From: Ricinus communis
Lineage: Eukaryota; Streptophyta; Magnoliopsida; Malpighiales; Euphorbiaceae
Assembly (NCBI RefSeq): GCF_019578655.1
Contig: NC_063260.1
Span: forward strand, 24,080,888-24,144,887
Direction: 5' to 3'
Length of the DNA: 64,000 bases
Position numbers and translations under genes: made by a program. The notes under the pieces are model-generated. The model searched no databases, was not told the origin of the DNA, and was given only the letters and a program-made list of their open reading frames with translations. Positions 9,986 to 23,508 of this stretch are shown in pieces; position 1 is the stretch's first letter; every line of letters begins with the position of its first letter.

Positions 9986-12228
9986 CTAAGCAACTGCGCT
10001 ATGCTGTTGATGCTCTGGAAACCATTCAGCTGGCCACCATTTTGGTCTAATAGTCTCGACCTTCAGATCATCCTGGCCCTCTATGATCAAGGACCCCGAC
10101 CCTTTCCATGCTTCCTCCAATCGCAGAACACCTAGCCCCCGACAACCAAGTGCAGCCGTCACAAAACCAACCTTCTTGCTGGATGTAGTGTCTATCACTT
10201 CTGAGCCAGGAGCAACTTTTTCCTCCACCTCTGAAATAAGTAACTTAAAAAGATTGCTTAGACAATGTGCAGGTAATGGATATCATAAAAGCCAAAGGGA
10301 ACAACAAACTACCTGTTCCATTATCATCTAAAAACATTAAAGGAAGCAGACGTTTGCGAATGACCCCCCTATGGTGTGTCCGAGCAACAAGCTCTTGCCC
10401 CACATAGCAACCCTTGTCAAAGCTTATTGCATTTAAACCAGCAAGATTGTATTCAAGTGGAATTGCTTCACCTAACAACATAATAAACCCAGGTTTAAAG
10501 GCCAGATTCGCACATTGAGTTAAACATAGGCAACTAAGTCGATGGTATATCCAAAAGGCACCCAAGGCTATGTATATCCAAAAGCAGAAATCAGGAAATC
10601 AGAAAACACGAACAAAGTAATGTGATTCAAAGCTGAGAGCAGATGAAATTCATGAAAGAAGAAGTACGCACCTTTTGGAATCTCAGTTGAACCTTCAGCA
10701 ACTCCGTTCTCTATTCTCCACAACTGGTAATTTTTTTCATTTGTTTCTTTGTCAGCCTCAACCAAAGGTGCTAAAACAAGCCAAATAATGCTAAATAAGA
10801 ACTATGAAAACTGTAAATCACCGCTGAGCAACAGAAACGGTCAGCAGATTAGTAGTTAGCCTCATAAGCCAAATGTCAACTGAGCACCTAAAGGTCTCAC
10901 AAAGGGAGGCTTAAGAAATCTCACGTGTCTGATTAGATGGAAAGATTCCCCGGAAGCCAAGACAATCCAATCTAGGATCTTTAAACCATTGCCATCCATG
11001 ACCATCCCCTTGAGTAGATGACCTAGCAGCACGATCAACACCAGAACCCCAGCCAACACTAGCTGCCTCTGGTTCATCTGCAACTTTGGACGTTTCAGTA
11101 AGGTTCCCGCCAAAGCGCTGCCAGCAAGAGAACTCTCCTGCCACATTCTCAATTTCAACCTTTGACCTTAAACGATATCTGCGTCAGAAATACCTCCACT
11201 TAAAAAATACTATTCCTAATTAGAACAGCTCATACTCTTTGGCAGTTGGCACCATTCTAGCATTGCCCAGCATCAGGTCTATCAGAAACAAGTTCTACTT
11301 GATAGGAACATTATGGAACTCCAAATATCAGATAGTTAGATGACAACTTTGAATTTCACAAGAGTAAGGGAGCATAATTTGTTGGCATACTTTCCCGCTT
11401 AACATAAGAACATGTCCTACAGACATACTTTTGACTCAACATTGAATGACCTACTATTTACAAATAGAAGCAGTCTGCAAATGCAATATGACTACGCATA
11501 TTGAACACCTTTCATAAAAATTAATCTACTCAATGTTAACCTGCCAAAACCAAGAATACCATATCAACTCATCGAAGCCATTTTCCTATTTAATATTGAT
11601 ACACTATTAACTCGCTCAAATATTTAAAACAAAAAAAAAAAGGCAAAGAACTTGAGCAAAAAACACAAGAGCCCATCGGACACAAAGATTGATAAAAAAA
11701 AAAACTAATTATTATTATTATAATTATAAAAATAATAATAATAATGATAAAAAAAAAACAAATAAATTACCCACTCTTTTTAAACTGTTCAGAGAAACCA
11801 ATAACCCACCTTTGAAAAGTGTGCAATAGCTCATCAAGAACAGAAGTATCCACATCAGCCAACAGCTCAACCGATCCATTAGAGTCCGACCCGGGTCCCG
11901 AGCCTGATTTATTAAGCTTCTCGCCGGCACGTGTTGGTCTATACAGAAACAAATCATACAAAAACCTCCCTTGAGGAGTCAAAAGCGCCGCGTACATAGG
12001 CGGCACAGATACAGTAGCTAAATTGGGTGTAGGCAGAAAAGATGTTGCTTCACTTGGTGTTTCATCGAATCTCCGTATATCATTTGTTAATAGACCTTGA
12101 AGGAATTTGACTGTGTCTGGACCGCTGAACCGGATCACGGACCGGGAATTTAGGAGGGAGGTGCTAGTAGTTTTGTCGAGTGCATGATGGTGGTAGCTGT
12201 AGTGGAGGACAGACTTGAAACGGTGCAT
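9986..12228 (-). CDS. IBA57: Mitochondrial Fe-S assembly factor IBA57 (GcvT/YgfZ-like transferase family)
   Basis: Five exons, 12228-11810, 11178-10925, 10770-10672, 10471-10313 and 10230-9986, form an intact 391-residue frame with GT-AG junctions throughout. It matches the plant protein At4g12130. The family signature KGCYVGQE lies at residues 277-284 in exon 4, followed by [13 protein letters not shown]; the invariant Cys is C279. IBA57 acts with ISCA proteins in maturation of mitochondrial [4Fe-4S] enzymes and uses a folate-binding GcvT-like fold. The N-terminus ([15 protein letters not shown]) is basic and lacks acidic residues, consistent with a mitochondrial presequence. The C-terminus ends with the conserved [10 protein letters not shown]. 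No lesion is seen. The ATG is the first in frame with the conserved [11 protein letters not shown] start of the domain. Confidence 0.93.
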
Positions 12229-15200
12229 TTTTATGCCGTTTTGGTGTGGTCTAGATTTTTTATTGAGTTACAGGGTTTTAAGAGGTTGAAGAAGGAGGTC
12301 GTTGAGTTGAATGGGTGACACGTAGATTTCGAGATTCTTAGGTTCGAACACGTCGGCTCTCATAAAATCGAAGTTAGGAAGCCCAACCCAATCTTTAAAA
12401 AGAAAATTACTGATGTTCTTCTGCCATATTTGAACTTGAAAATGTTTAATATAATATTTAATAAATTAATTGTAATCTTTTATTATTATAAAGAAGAGGA
12501 TGAGAAAATAGAATTTTCATTCAAGCTAAAAAGTTTAGTAGTATTGTAATTAAGTTTATTCAGTGTTTGATTGATTTTGCTGTAGACTAGTTTGAATAGT
12601 GATGTATCAGTGAGTTAGAGCTATAAATAACTAATACTGGACAAAACTCATATTTCAGAAATAACCAAGTAGATTTTTACAGTGATAAACAAGAGAAATT
12701 AGAAATTATCTTAGTATAACAGTTAGAGAAAAGCAAATATAATTTACTCAAAACAAATAAATAATTAAGAAAATACAAAGTTTGACTTACTCTTGCGGTC
12801 ATTCATTTCAAAAGAAACCATCGCGCTGCTTTTTTTTTTTTTTTTTTTTTGTGTTAAACTAGTTTTTTTATCACCTGAAAAAATAAAACAGAAGAAACTA
12901 GGTCAATTAAAGACGATGTTGGATCTTGTAAGATCCGGATTATGGAGAAAACGGGAGCCACTGATTCTCCGATTGAAAAATGATCTGCAATTATAAGGAA
13001 TTAATAGTTACAGGAACTGTAGATCAAAAGCTCCGCTTGGAAGGAGACAAAAACTTCAGCCCTAAACTGATAAAAAAGCTTATCATCAAACAAACAGAAT
13101 TCAGAAAACTAGAGAGAGAGAGAGAGAGAGGACCTGCAGCGATGCGTGGATTGCGAGATATGCAAAAGAGGAAATGAAAATGTCAGTTACTTGTTCCTTT
13201 CCCAAGTTTTTCTAAGAGGATGATGGATTATGGATTATGTATGAAATTTTAAAATTTTAAAAAATTAAAAATATTTAAAAATAATTTTTATTATTATTTT
13301 TAAAAATTTATAAATTAATATTAAATATATTGATAATTTTATTAAATTATTTCTATTAATTTGATTTGATAATCAAAATAATAATAATTTTCATATAACA
13401 GCTAGTATTAGTTTAATTTATATTATTGTAAATAAGATAAATTTTATTTTATTTTATTTTAAATTTTTATCAAAAAAATATTAAAAATACATTTAAAAGT
13501 ACTGATAAAATATTTATTTAACTTATATTTTATGAAATCAGCTAAATAATATAGATTTTATTTTTTAATTTTTTAAAATTTTAATAAAAATATTAAAAAT
13601 AAAATTAAAATATATTAATATAATATATTAAATTATTATTAAAAATACATAAAAATATAAATAAAATAGAACTAAAAATTATTTAAAAAGCTAATAAAAA
13701 TAATTATTTTATGTTTATAATAACTATTTAATTTTTCATAATAGTGAAAATATGAATAAAGGTGAAAAATAAAAAATAGTGTTGTCCTAATTTTATAAAA
13801 AGATAATACTGAAATAATAGTTGATAAAATATTTAAAAAAATGACAGTACAATCCAAAGAAAATCGTATAAATAAATCTTTGAAAAAAGTTTTAAATATA
13901 TTTATCCAACAAAAATAACATTTTTGAAGGTCCAACCCATGGAAGCATCAATTTATGGACCCACAGCTTTTTCTTTTCTTCTGATGCGGTGTAGATATTA
14001 TCTTATCATAAACAGTCAAACCAATTCCGTTTTATATGCTAATTAGACATCTATGAAGCACCAAGTCTAATACATAAAAAATAGAATATTACCCACGAAG
14101 AATTTCCATTATTTTGTGTATGGATGTTAAGTTTGAAAGTTACTGCATGACTGACTTATCAGGCAGCTGCAAAGGTTCAGATTATTCTTGCGTAACTTCA
14201 AACACAAAACACTGCTTAAAACCCATATAAGTTTAATCGGTTGTTCATCTTTCATAAACTATTTTCTTATTATTGTATTTCAGATAACAAAGTTGATATG
14301 TAACTGGAAAATGCTTAAATAATGAAATCAGATATATTAATATAGTCAATCCTGTTTAATCCAAAGATAGTGAATCAATTGCTATATGAATATCATATAG
14401 CAACGAATTGAATATTTTAGTAATTTTACCTATCTGGAGGTTGAGTTTATAGTGACATATCCATCATGCTAGGCATTAATTCTGTTGAAAATTGTGCAGG
14501 TGCGTTTACCTAACTCGGGTCATTGTGGCATGCTAATTTCTTGTCCAGCAAGCCTTCACAAAGGAAAAAATATACAACTAAGACAGAGATTATAGCCTAG
14601 CCTTGACTTGGTAATATACCGTATAATTAATTAAAAAAATAAGATATATATATGAATATTTTAATATATATTTCATCATTTATATGTCAATTATGCATTA
14701 TTTTAATATAATTAAATTGGTATTGTTCCACTTTTGTAATTAAATCATTATGATTACCGGTTGAATGTATAATCGTCCAGACAATAATAATAATATCTTG
14801 TATCTGAACAGGTAGCTCACTCTTTTTACATAATAGAAAAGAGAATCAAAATATATCACTAAAAACTATTGAAACAAAAATGAGTTATTAAGAACGTAGA
14901 AAAAATAAGATAAAATAGAATTGACATTTGATCAAATCTAGTTTGGATCATATATAAACGATAGTTGGAGATGGTGGCTCTCTTAAATTCCCTCATCTAA
15001 GATCACCGGAGAAGAAAATCAAGTTAGCTTTTGTGTACTATTTCTTTTCAACTCTTTAATTAAATGTGGCAAAAAAAAAAAATCACGAACCGACTATCAT
15101 TTCAAAAACGCATTTACTTACATTTTTTTATATGAATTTCTTACCTCCAATTATTGGAGATTTCTTTCCGTACCCAACTCAAAATACGCTTATTGGGCAA

Positions 15201-16900
15201 ATAAAAAAATACACTGAAACTGGATGAGATATGTCAAACTCATTTTTAATTGGTGGTGTTAGAACTGTTTGTGGGTTGCACACTAAAGCTGATAATACTA
15301 GGGTTACTCAGAAATACAGTAATCGGAGGAGGCATCCAAGTCAGCACAAAAATTTGGGTGGCAAAGCAGCCGACCAGTGGAGTATTTGAGGTCAACATCT
15401 TTGGCCGCTAAACAGAAACAGTTTGGGGCACAGAGTGATCATATCACATGTGTGTTGTTGACCTCTCGTACCGTTATTGTGATCATATGGACGCGATAAC
15501 CTCAAAACAATGTTTGACCTTCTAGGTTCTTTCATTTGTTATTTACTGTTTCTATACCCATTAAAAAGCCCGAACTATAAATCTGCCTAAAAAGAAATAA
15601 TATTAATATTACGATTTAATGACACCAGAGGCGTGAGGAAACACAAATGAAATTCATGGGTTCCCTATGCGAGTTTCAATCATGATTCATTGTAGAACAC
15701 TTTCTCAATTTTAGTAGATAATAATAAAAAAAATTAATCTTCTATCACAAAAAAATAATAAAAAAATATTAACCTTTGGATTTTCAGAGCATTTACGAAC
15801 AAAAATACCAATTCAAATTTTAGATTTTTCTTTATGCGTCCAACTTCGTACAATTGATCCATTGCAACTCCGTAATCGGGAATGGCTTTTCCTTCTGTAA
15901 CAAAAGCTAAGTATTACCCTCTTCAATTCTAAGCAACTCACTTGGCGATGATTGAGGAGTGTAAAACTTTATCATAATATTTTATTCGTAGACTGTCGGC
16001 AACAATTATATGGATCACCTCTTGTTGTTAATAAAATGTTTTCTAGTTCATTTCAAAATTAGAAAAAAAAAAGTGTTATTTTATCAAATTTCATCTACTC
16101 AACATACTTTATTTATTATATTACTAGAACCTCAATTAAAGAAATTGAAGATTGCACTTGATATGAAATGGAGGAAACAATAAAAAGAAACTCAAATAAA
16201 TTGAGTGACTGATTAGGTTGAAACGTAAATTATTTCCAAATAGTTATTCTGTTTAGTTTCACTCCTACAATAAATAATATTAACAATAACCACATCAAAC
16301 TATCCATTCACTCACCTCATATAGTTGGATTCAAACATCATATTTCATGGCAAAGTCGTCCCACAAGGACGTCAAGCTATTAGTTTGTGTGCAAGGAAAC
16401 TATTTAAGGTTTTTCAAAGAAAAACAACAAGGGTAAGTGCAATAACCACTAAGAAGCAGCTTGGCCAACGAAATTTCTTGATTTCGTATTACGTGTAGTG
16501 GTGTAGATAAAAGGTGGATCTTTATCTGGTGAGTATCACAGCACGAGTTAACATACGAGGTGTTAAGAAAATAAAATTAAAACAATTGCAATGTGACATC
16601 TGGGTTGGCACCATAATTGTAAGTTCGTGGTAGAAACCTAGCTCTAAGCAACTCACATGTAGAAAGATTCTACAATCAGGTTGGTGCACAAAATACTTAA
16701 TATTCTAATACTCATCCCATTTTAATCTCAATCCACCAACACGTTGGATTTGCGCGGTCTAATGTCAACGGTCCAATAAAAACAATTTCCAAGCCCTACT
16801 TTTCCGTCACAAATAAAAACCCTCATATCTACTCCTCATTTGTCAATATCTGCAACAAAGCCAAACAAACAACTTGAAGAACAACAGATACGAAGAAGAA
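12229..16900. other. Intergenic AT-rich region between IBA57 and the DUF1442 gene
   Basis: 12229-12450 should hold the IBA57 5' leader and promoter. A T-run lies at about 12830-12850 and an (AG)10 microsatellite at 13109-13130. 13200-13920 is extremely AT-rich with no open structure. 13920-16800 shows no coding or repeat structure that I can support. The last 100 bp contain a weak TATA-like AAATAAAAAC near 16810 that could serve the downstream gene. Confidence 0.5.
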
Positions 16901-17646
16901 ATGAAACTCGTCTGGTCCCCTGAACCAGCACTGAAGGCATATATTGAAACAGTTAAATCAGTAAGCAAGACTTCTGATGTTATCTTTGATCAAGAATGAT
17001 ACTCTTTGATTTAATTTTTGTTTTTGTAATGGAATTGCCTCTTGGTTTATGCTTGCAGTGTGAGATTTTTCAAGAATCCAGCGTAGCTGAGCTTTTATCA
17101 GCTATGGCAGCAGGATGGAAAGCGAACCTTATTGTAGAAACATGGTCGCACGGGGGAGTTATTGCTACAAGCATCGGCCTAGCTATTGCTAGCCGCCATG
17201 CTGGTGGAAGACATGTTTGCATAGTACCTGATGAACGATCAAGAACAGACTACGCAAAAGTCATGGGAGAGGCAGGGATGTTACCTGAAATCATAGTTGG
17301 GGAACCAGAAGAGGTTACGGAAAGGTTGGATGGGATAGACTTTCTGGTGGTCGATTCACGGCAAAAGGATTTTGCTAGGGTATTGAGGCTAGCAAAGCTC
17401 AGCAGCCGAGGTGCAGTTCTGATGTGCAAGAATGCCAACTCAAAAACTTCAAGTTTTAGATGGAGAGGCGTTCTTGAAGAAGGGTCCTGCCGGCTTGTTA
17501 GGTCCGTGTTTCTTCCGGTAGGAAAAGGACTTGACATTGCACATGTTGCTGTTAGTGGAGGAAATTCTGGACCAAACAAAACTGAGAAAAGATGGATCAA
17601 GCACATAGATAAACAATCAGGGGAGGAACATGTCATCCGAAAGTAA
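16901..17646 (+). CDS. DUF1442 family protein (methyltransferase-like fold)
   Basis: Exon 1 (16901-16960) and exon 2 (17059-17646), joined over a 98-bp GT-AG intron, encode 215 residues beginning MKLVWSPEPALKAYI and ending in a basic tail. This opening and the motifs AAGWKANLIVETW, VCIVPDE and DGIDFLVVD identify the plant DUF1442 family, which is predicted to have an S-adenosylmethionine-methyltransferase-like Rossmann fold but has no assigned reaction as far as I know. The LVVD segment and alternating hydrophobic stretches fit such a fold. The length is normal for the family and the frame is intact. The start is fixed by the strongly conserved first residues. Confidence 0.88.
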
Positions 17647-18544
17647 TTTACATAAAGAAATGATTTGAACTTTCTTTTTTTTCTTTAGCCGGTTTTTGGG
17701 GAGAAAATTTTAACCTGTATATATCTTCATGATAGCTTTCAACCTTTGGTTTTCTGTTTTGGGTAGGCCAGATATTTGTTCATGAATATGAACTACAAGC
17801 TTCAGGAGATATTTCCGTCCAATTCATTGTCACGTGTAAAGATAATCTAACTTGGCTTATGTGCTCTTTCTCACTCACATCTCTCCCTAAGGCTTACCAT
17901 GCTAGGAACTAGTTAAAGAAATGAAACAAGGCACACCCAGTACTAGAAGATCTTAAAAGATCTTTAGCTTAGGTCACAAGAATTTTAACCTCGAATTGAA
18001 CATTCAAAAGAGAGGGCAATAACAATTGAATTGTCTACAATCTCTTATTGACAAGTAAGCTTTCCATTTCAATTGTCATAAGACAAGTTGAACTGTTAAA
18101 TGTAAAATCGTGAAAGCCATAAAAGACTGACATTATAAGTTTTGTGAGACTAGCAAATGGAAATCTACCTGTCAAAACATGTCAGTTCGGAAGGAGATGA
18201 AATGGCCAAATAAATTGATCCTATAACATTAGAGTGTATACTAATTCTGTAATATTTGAGTGTTTTTAACAAGGAGAATAGATAAAGCTTTTGTTTTTTG
18301 AAGTTTCCACTCAAGAGGGGGGGTTCTTCATTCTTCACCATGTAGTTCGATCCCCTCACTAGTCAGCTGGATTCTTGTCACGGAATAGCAAATGATTATC
18401 ATCCATGCAAGCGCACATTTAAAGAGGAACAATAATAATGTAGTTGCCAAGCAATAATAATGTTTTCTCCACAAAGAAACATTAGAACCCCTAAATGACA
18501 GGCGGCCAACATACAAATTGTTTCAACACTGATATTGTAGAAGT
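17647..18544. other. 3' flanks of the convergent DUF1442 and ICT1-like genes
   Basis: The two genes point at each other, so this 0.9-kb stretch should carry both 3' untranslated regions and terminators. No coding sequence or repeat is recognised. Confidence 0.5.
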
Positions 18545-20103
18545 TCAGTCCCAACTGATCCTACTTCTTCGAAAAGCCTTCTTGTCTGAAAGAACCTTCT
18601 TACTTTTAAGCCGTTTCTGCTCTCCTATAGCAGCCCTTTTGAGAACACACAAAAACAAATGCAATCAACTTAAATTGCAGAGTTTTGCATTAACAAACAG
18701 AAACCAAATTCAGAAGGGGGAAGAGTAGAGTAACAAAACAGATGCAATTAAGAACGGTGAGTAGCTCTTACAATTTGGCTATTTTCTTCTTCTGCTCTTC
18801 TGAAGGAGGAGGTGGGACATAAGAAGCAGCATCAATAATTGCCTATTAAGCTCATCAAGTAGGGGGAAAAATGAAAACAAATCAACCATCAGGAAAGGAA
18901 CTATTAACAGCATCCGGCATGGGAAAGAATGACAGCTAAATCATTAGCTAATCGGCACACTCTTTCACATTTACATTTCAGACACAGCATGGCTAATACT
19001 TAAGCATCCTTTTCACCACTTATACCAGACAATAGGAAGCAAGTAGACTTTAGCATTAAAAAGTCGTAAATAATCAAAGTCTTAGTTACCTGGAGTTTTG
19101 CTAAAGCATCTTCAATGTTACCCCTGAAGAAAAAAAGCTAAAGGATTAAACAACCTGCTTTAAACATCAAATAAGCAGTAGTGGGTATTAAAATAAGGAA
19201 AGGGGCAGAAAGTAACTTCTGCGTTCTAGTCTTTGTTGAAGAGATCACGATCTCACCATCCTTGTTGATCCGGTTCTTTTCCTGTTTATATAAAAATACA
19301 ACTTTACAATCTGCACAAATACTACAAGAGAAAAACCACAAGGACAAGCAATCTTTTGTTAATCGCTCTATGACATCTTTTTCCTCCACTGTTAGATTTT
19401 TCTTTTCTCCAGTTTCATAGCAATAAAACATTCAGAGCATATTCTACTTGTAATGTATATCTGTTTGAATATTTGATAAGTGGGAGAAACTGACGAACCA
19501 TTTGCATAATCCTGTCTCTAATCCTGTCACTCAGCCAATATGCATCTTTAACATTGAAGCGCATATCCACCTTGGTGTTCACTGTCTCATTTACGAAACA
19601 TGGTACATACTGAGCAATCGAGATATGGAGCGATGCAAAGGCAATCAAAGATGAACAAGTAAACAGACCTTTATTTACATTTTGACCTCCGGGTCCACCA
19701 CTTCTAGCAAAACTCACTGTAACATGGTCTGAAATCACCACAGTCAATATCAATAGTTCTAAAAAAGATCAAACACTTACAAAAGTAAATACTATGAAGT
19801 ACCGAGTGTGATTTTAGGTGGTGGCTCATTTCCAGCTGAGATGGCTTGCTCTTCAGCTTCTTGCAGGAGCTGCTGAACCTGCGATAGACGAGCCGATACC
19901 TTCTTGTCGTCAGAGGCAGCGCACCGAATACGGCTGAAGCTTAATTCGCGGCGGGTGAATTTAACGGCGTTAGCATGTAAATTAGTAGGAGTTAGACGGA
20001 GAGAGGGAAGTGATGACGATGATAAGGAAGAGAAAGATAATCGTAGCCTGCAATAAACAATCTCTTTGAGGATCATTGTTGTTGCTGTTCGAGTTGCCGC
20101 CAT
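18545..20103 (-). CDS. ICT1/ArfB-type peptidyl-tRNA hydrolase (class I release factor-like), organellar
   Basis: Seven exons, 20103-19803, 19728-19669, 19581-19499, 19281-19217, 19123-19090, 18842-18772 and 18635-18545, give an intact 234-residue frame. Exon 2 carries SGGPGGQNVNK with the catalytic GGQ at residues 114-116, which in this family hydrolyses peptidyl-tRNA to rescue stalled organelle ribosomes. There is no codon-recognition domain, and the C-terminus is strongly basic (KRLKSKKVLSDKKAFRRSRISWD), like the ribosome-entering tail of ICT1 and ArfB. The N-terminal 60 residues are rich in Ser, Arg and Leu and look like a transit peptide. An Arabidopsis counterpart is At1g62850. Its first exon and promoter are duplicated in the inverted arm at 34 kb, and a piece of exon 6 is duplicated at 20.6 and 33.5 kb. 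Confidence 0.92.
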
Positions 20104-20237
20104 TTCTTTTCCGCTTCTTCAACTCGTTCTAAGACAATAGGATTTCGCGTAATAAGTTTTTGATATTCAGCATATTCATTTTTTTATGAAAAAAAAATAT
20201 GAAAGAACAAAGAAAAAAATTGGAATGGAATAGAAAA

Positions 20238-20286
20238 GCGTCCATTGTCTAATGGATAGGATAGAGGTCTTCTAAACCTTTGGTCC
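20238..20286 (+). pseudogene. Truncated tRNA-Arg(UCU), 5' 49 nt only
   Basis: From GCGTCCATTG through an anticodon loop CTTCTAA to TTTGGTCC the sequence reads as a plant nuclear tRNA-Arg with anticodon TCT. After that the variable loop, T arm and acceptor strand are replaced by unrelated sequence, so there is no B box and no mature tRNA can form. The same fragment lies in the other arm at 33830-33878. Confidence 0.7.
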
Positions 20287-20379
20287 TTTAATTACCGTGC
20301 AACTGCAAACCTACCACCCTCAAATTTGTGGCTCCCTGCTATTCTTTGGTGGCTTTTAGAATTTTGATATGATGGTTCT

Positions 20380-20410
<31 letters not shown>

Positions 20411-20539
20411 CTTTTTTTGCCCTTTACTACAAGGCCCAGAATTAATCTTTTCTTTTATCATCATCACAGGATCTGAAATAACAGCCAGAAGACGAAGTGA
20501 GCTTACTATATTCCCTATTGCCATTGATCTATCTTCCGA

Positions 20540-20653
20540 ATGCCGAATGCTGTTAATAGTTCCTTTCCTGATGGCTGATTTGGCTGATTTGTTTTCATTT
20601 TTTCCCCCTACTTGATGAGCTTAATAGGCAATTATTGATGCTGCTTCTTATGT
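20540..20653 (+). pseudogene. Inverted copy of ICT1 exon 6 and flanking intron
   Basis: This piece is the reverse complement of about 18818-18920 in the neighbouring gene: part of exon 6, its acceptor site and intron 5. It has an extra 9-bp tandem unit and a few substitutions. The same altered version is in the right arm (33464-33576), so the copying happened before the large inverted duplication. Confidence 0.75.
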
Positions 20654-21073
20654 ACTGATTGTACTAGTTCAATTCTTAAGAACATTTGTTAAGAATAACG
20701 TCGATGGAGGAAAAGAAATTATAACTTTGAGAAAATACAGAACCAAAATTATATGGTAGATAGTCATATAGAATAAAACAAGAATTTACTCAGCAAGCAA
20801 TAATAAGCCCAAAAGCACTAATAGCAAGGCAAAAGGGGAGCTGAAGAATGAGAAAGAGAGGAGAAATGAGTCGATAAAGGCAAAGAGCCGCCTAATTCAA
20901 TTTTTTTTTATTTATTTAATGAATTTTAAAGTTTGATTTGAAGATCAGATTATGTTTAGCACTTCTACAGCAAATCATGAAGCAAATCATATCTAAAACA
21001 TCATTTAGTTGAGAGACTATGATATGTCTAAAAAAACTGCAACACCAAACACGTAGAATTGACCCCATCATCC

Positions 21074-21460
21074 TCATATATCAGCCGCAAGGAAGTTTCC
21101 AGACAGTGATACCTGCATCGAGAACATAATTAGCTCCATATACTACTGCAAATTTACATAAAAAGAGAAAAAACCAGAGAGAGCAAAGTCTCATTTCATT
21201 ACGTACCTTCTCACCAAGTTTGAAGGGTGGAAGACCCTTGTAAGGGCATGTACTGCAGCGAAATGCATCCCCTAGTCCACACTGCATTTAGCAAAACAAG
21301 TAAAATAGATCAGGCAAATTACTCTTATCAACCAGCAAAACTGTTGAGAACCAGCTCAAAGGTGAAATAAATTTGATAGCAGACTCCCGATGCAGTTGCA
21401 CGGAACCCAAAGGTGAAATAAACCATGTTTAACTGGGCACGCTGATATGATGTATGTTTA

Positions 21461-21503
<43 letters not shown>

Positions 21504-23508
21504 TAAGTTAAACATACACTGCCACATGCTGATTGAGGATTGTTCAGCTGCTCCATTGTTGGTCCCAACTTCACTTTCTCCTCTGCCTCAGCTCTACCAC
21601 ATGTGCAGTTCTTGCATGCTTTCCTTGTGCTTCCAACTTCACAATCACCGCCTTAACAGAAAAAGAAAAAGGTTAACGCATGCTAATAACTCAAAGAAAT
21701 TTGAGGAATTCAGCAAATTCGGAACTTTGTATCTAACCAGGTGCTATCGGAGGTTTCTTCATATCCTCTTCGGTCAACAGACTATCTTCATCAATCAAAT
21801 CATCGTCAAGATTAACCTTGACTGAACCTTTTGTGGACTTCTTAAGGGCGAAGGATGACCCAATCTTCCAAGAAGGCTTTTTAGCTTTCATCTACAAATT
21901 AAGAAAAGAAAGTTACAAATTAAAAGGCCTGAAAAATAAAAAAGGACCTTAATCAATATAAAGAAAAAATTTACAGCCTTATAATTAGGTGTAGAAGATT
22001 AGATATTTATTCTTTTTTTCTTAATTATTCCTGCAAGCTTATGGCCAGAATAGCTGTAAGCACCCCAAGAGGTCATGCAGATTACATCATAGAAACATGG
22101 CTTCATTTGACATTAAGCAAGGACAGGTAAAACATTAAAAGAAAAAGGAAACAAAATACTGGCACTATCCACTTTCTGGGTTACACCAGCACTTTTTTCA
22201 GAACTAGTATCCTAAAGCATATAAGTTAATGAAATGAAATGCAGTATTTTACTGCATTGATAGAAGCCTAGAAATACAGGAGATTCTTCATTTAATCTTG
22301 CAATAAATCATTGACCTTGCTGCTCGAAGCCATGCACCCAATATCTATTACTAAAATCTATAGCTTATAACAACTATACCACAAGATAGGAATCCCTCCA
22401 AAGAGGAGAACTCGAACCATAGCAGATACTTGAAAATGAAGATAACAATATTTACCAGATGCTTAAAGAGGATAGGAAATACAAACTGATATTATGTAAA
22501 TAGCAATACACTAAACGAACTCACCCCAAAAGAATGATCAAGTCCAGAGAGTTCGAGAGAGTTCAATTGGAGACCTTGTGCTTCTAAGAACCCTGCCAAT
22601 AGCAACTTGCGCTCAAGAGCAAGCACTGCCTGCAAAGACACCACAGTCAGACAACTGACCTAACTTCGTCAAGTCAGAGACATCATGATATTAACCTCAC
22701 TCGTTCCCTCTGCAACAGACTGAAGAGTCTTGTAAATCAGAACAGTCCCACCAGGTTTTAACACTCTTGAGATTTCCTCAAATAGGAAGTCACCTTGAAA
22801 TTGGAGTGACCTACAGATGGAAATGACGATGTCCATAGATGAAGAGTCAACTGGCAGCTTACCTGAGAGAAGTCAAGAATAAACATCATAGTCTAACTCC
22901 TATACGACCTACTATGCTATAAACTAAAATTAGAAATACTAAAATCAAAAGGAAAATACATTCAAGAATCAGCTAGAAAAATTCTGGACTTGGAACTATA
23001 GTTCTGGAGTCGTGCAATTATAAATCCCTAAAGCACCAAAAATATCAATGAAGTTTACAATGCAAAGAATTCTTAAGGAGTAATAGAGGCGAGGGTGACA
23101 AACTTTAGGCATGTGACAAAAGCAAAGGAAACCATACCAGGATTATTCAATGCAATAAATCCGTCTTATTGAAAAGTCCTTAACACAAATTGACAACTAA
23201 AAAGAAAAGAACACACGAAAGTAGAGAATATAAAATCCTTTTACATAAACTACAATCATTCATATGCACATGCTTAAAGATATGCATCTTTAACTCTTTA
23301 AGCACAAGAAAGGGACTCAAGAACTAAAACGAAAACCAAGAAAAGATTAAAGAAAAGTACTTAGAGATGATGCCTGAGTGACAACTTGAGGATCACATTG
23401 CTCAGCTCCTTCATTACCAAGCTCCCTAACTGCATTTACAATTGTACTTACAGGAAGTACTGCATCATCTGTAAATGCTAGCACACTGCATTGTTTCCTT
23501 GTTCTATC
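21074..23508 (-). pseudogene. DRE2: DRE2/anamorsin gene, left copy: open frame but no start exon
   Basis: Exons 23508-23361, 22862-22696, 22629-22525, 21891-21738, 21651-21518, 21281-21207 and 21112-21074 encode residues 2-274 of a CIAPIN1/anamorsin protein, without stops or frameshifts. Anamorsin passes electrons from the diflavin reductase (TAH18/ATR3) to early cytosolic Fe-S assembly. Both C-terminal cluster motifs are intact: C-x8-C-x2-C-x-C (residues 196-210) and C-x2-C-x7-C-x2-C (235-249). The right copy shows that exon 1 supplies only the ATG. Here intron 1 breaks off at 23668 and continues into an MLF gene piece, so no ATG exon remains, and an in-frame TAG precedes exon 2. Unless a new upstream exon is used, only an N-truncated product from a later Met is possible. 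Confidence 0.85.

Noticed and set aside
21454..21825. 123-residue open frame antisense to DRE2 (and its mirror at 32300-32599)
   Set aside because: It overlaps real DRE2 exons on the opposite strand and begins in an (AT)n run; a shadow frame.
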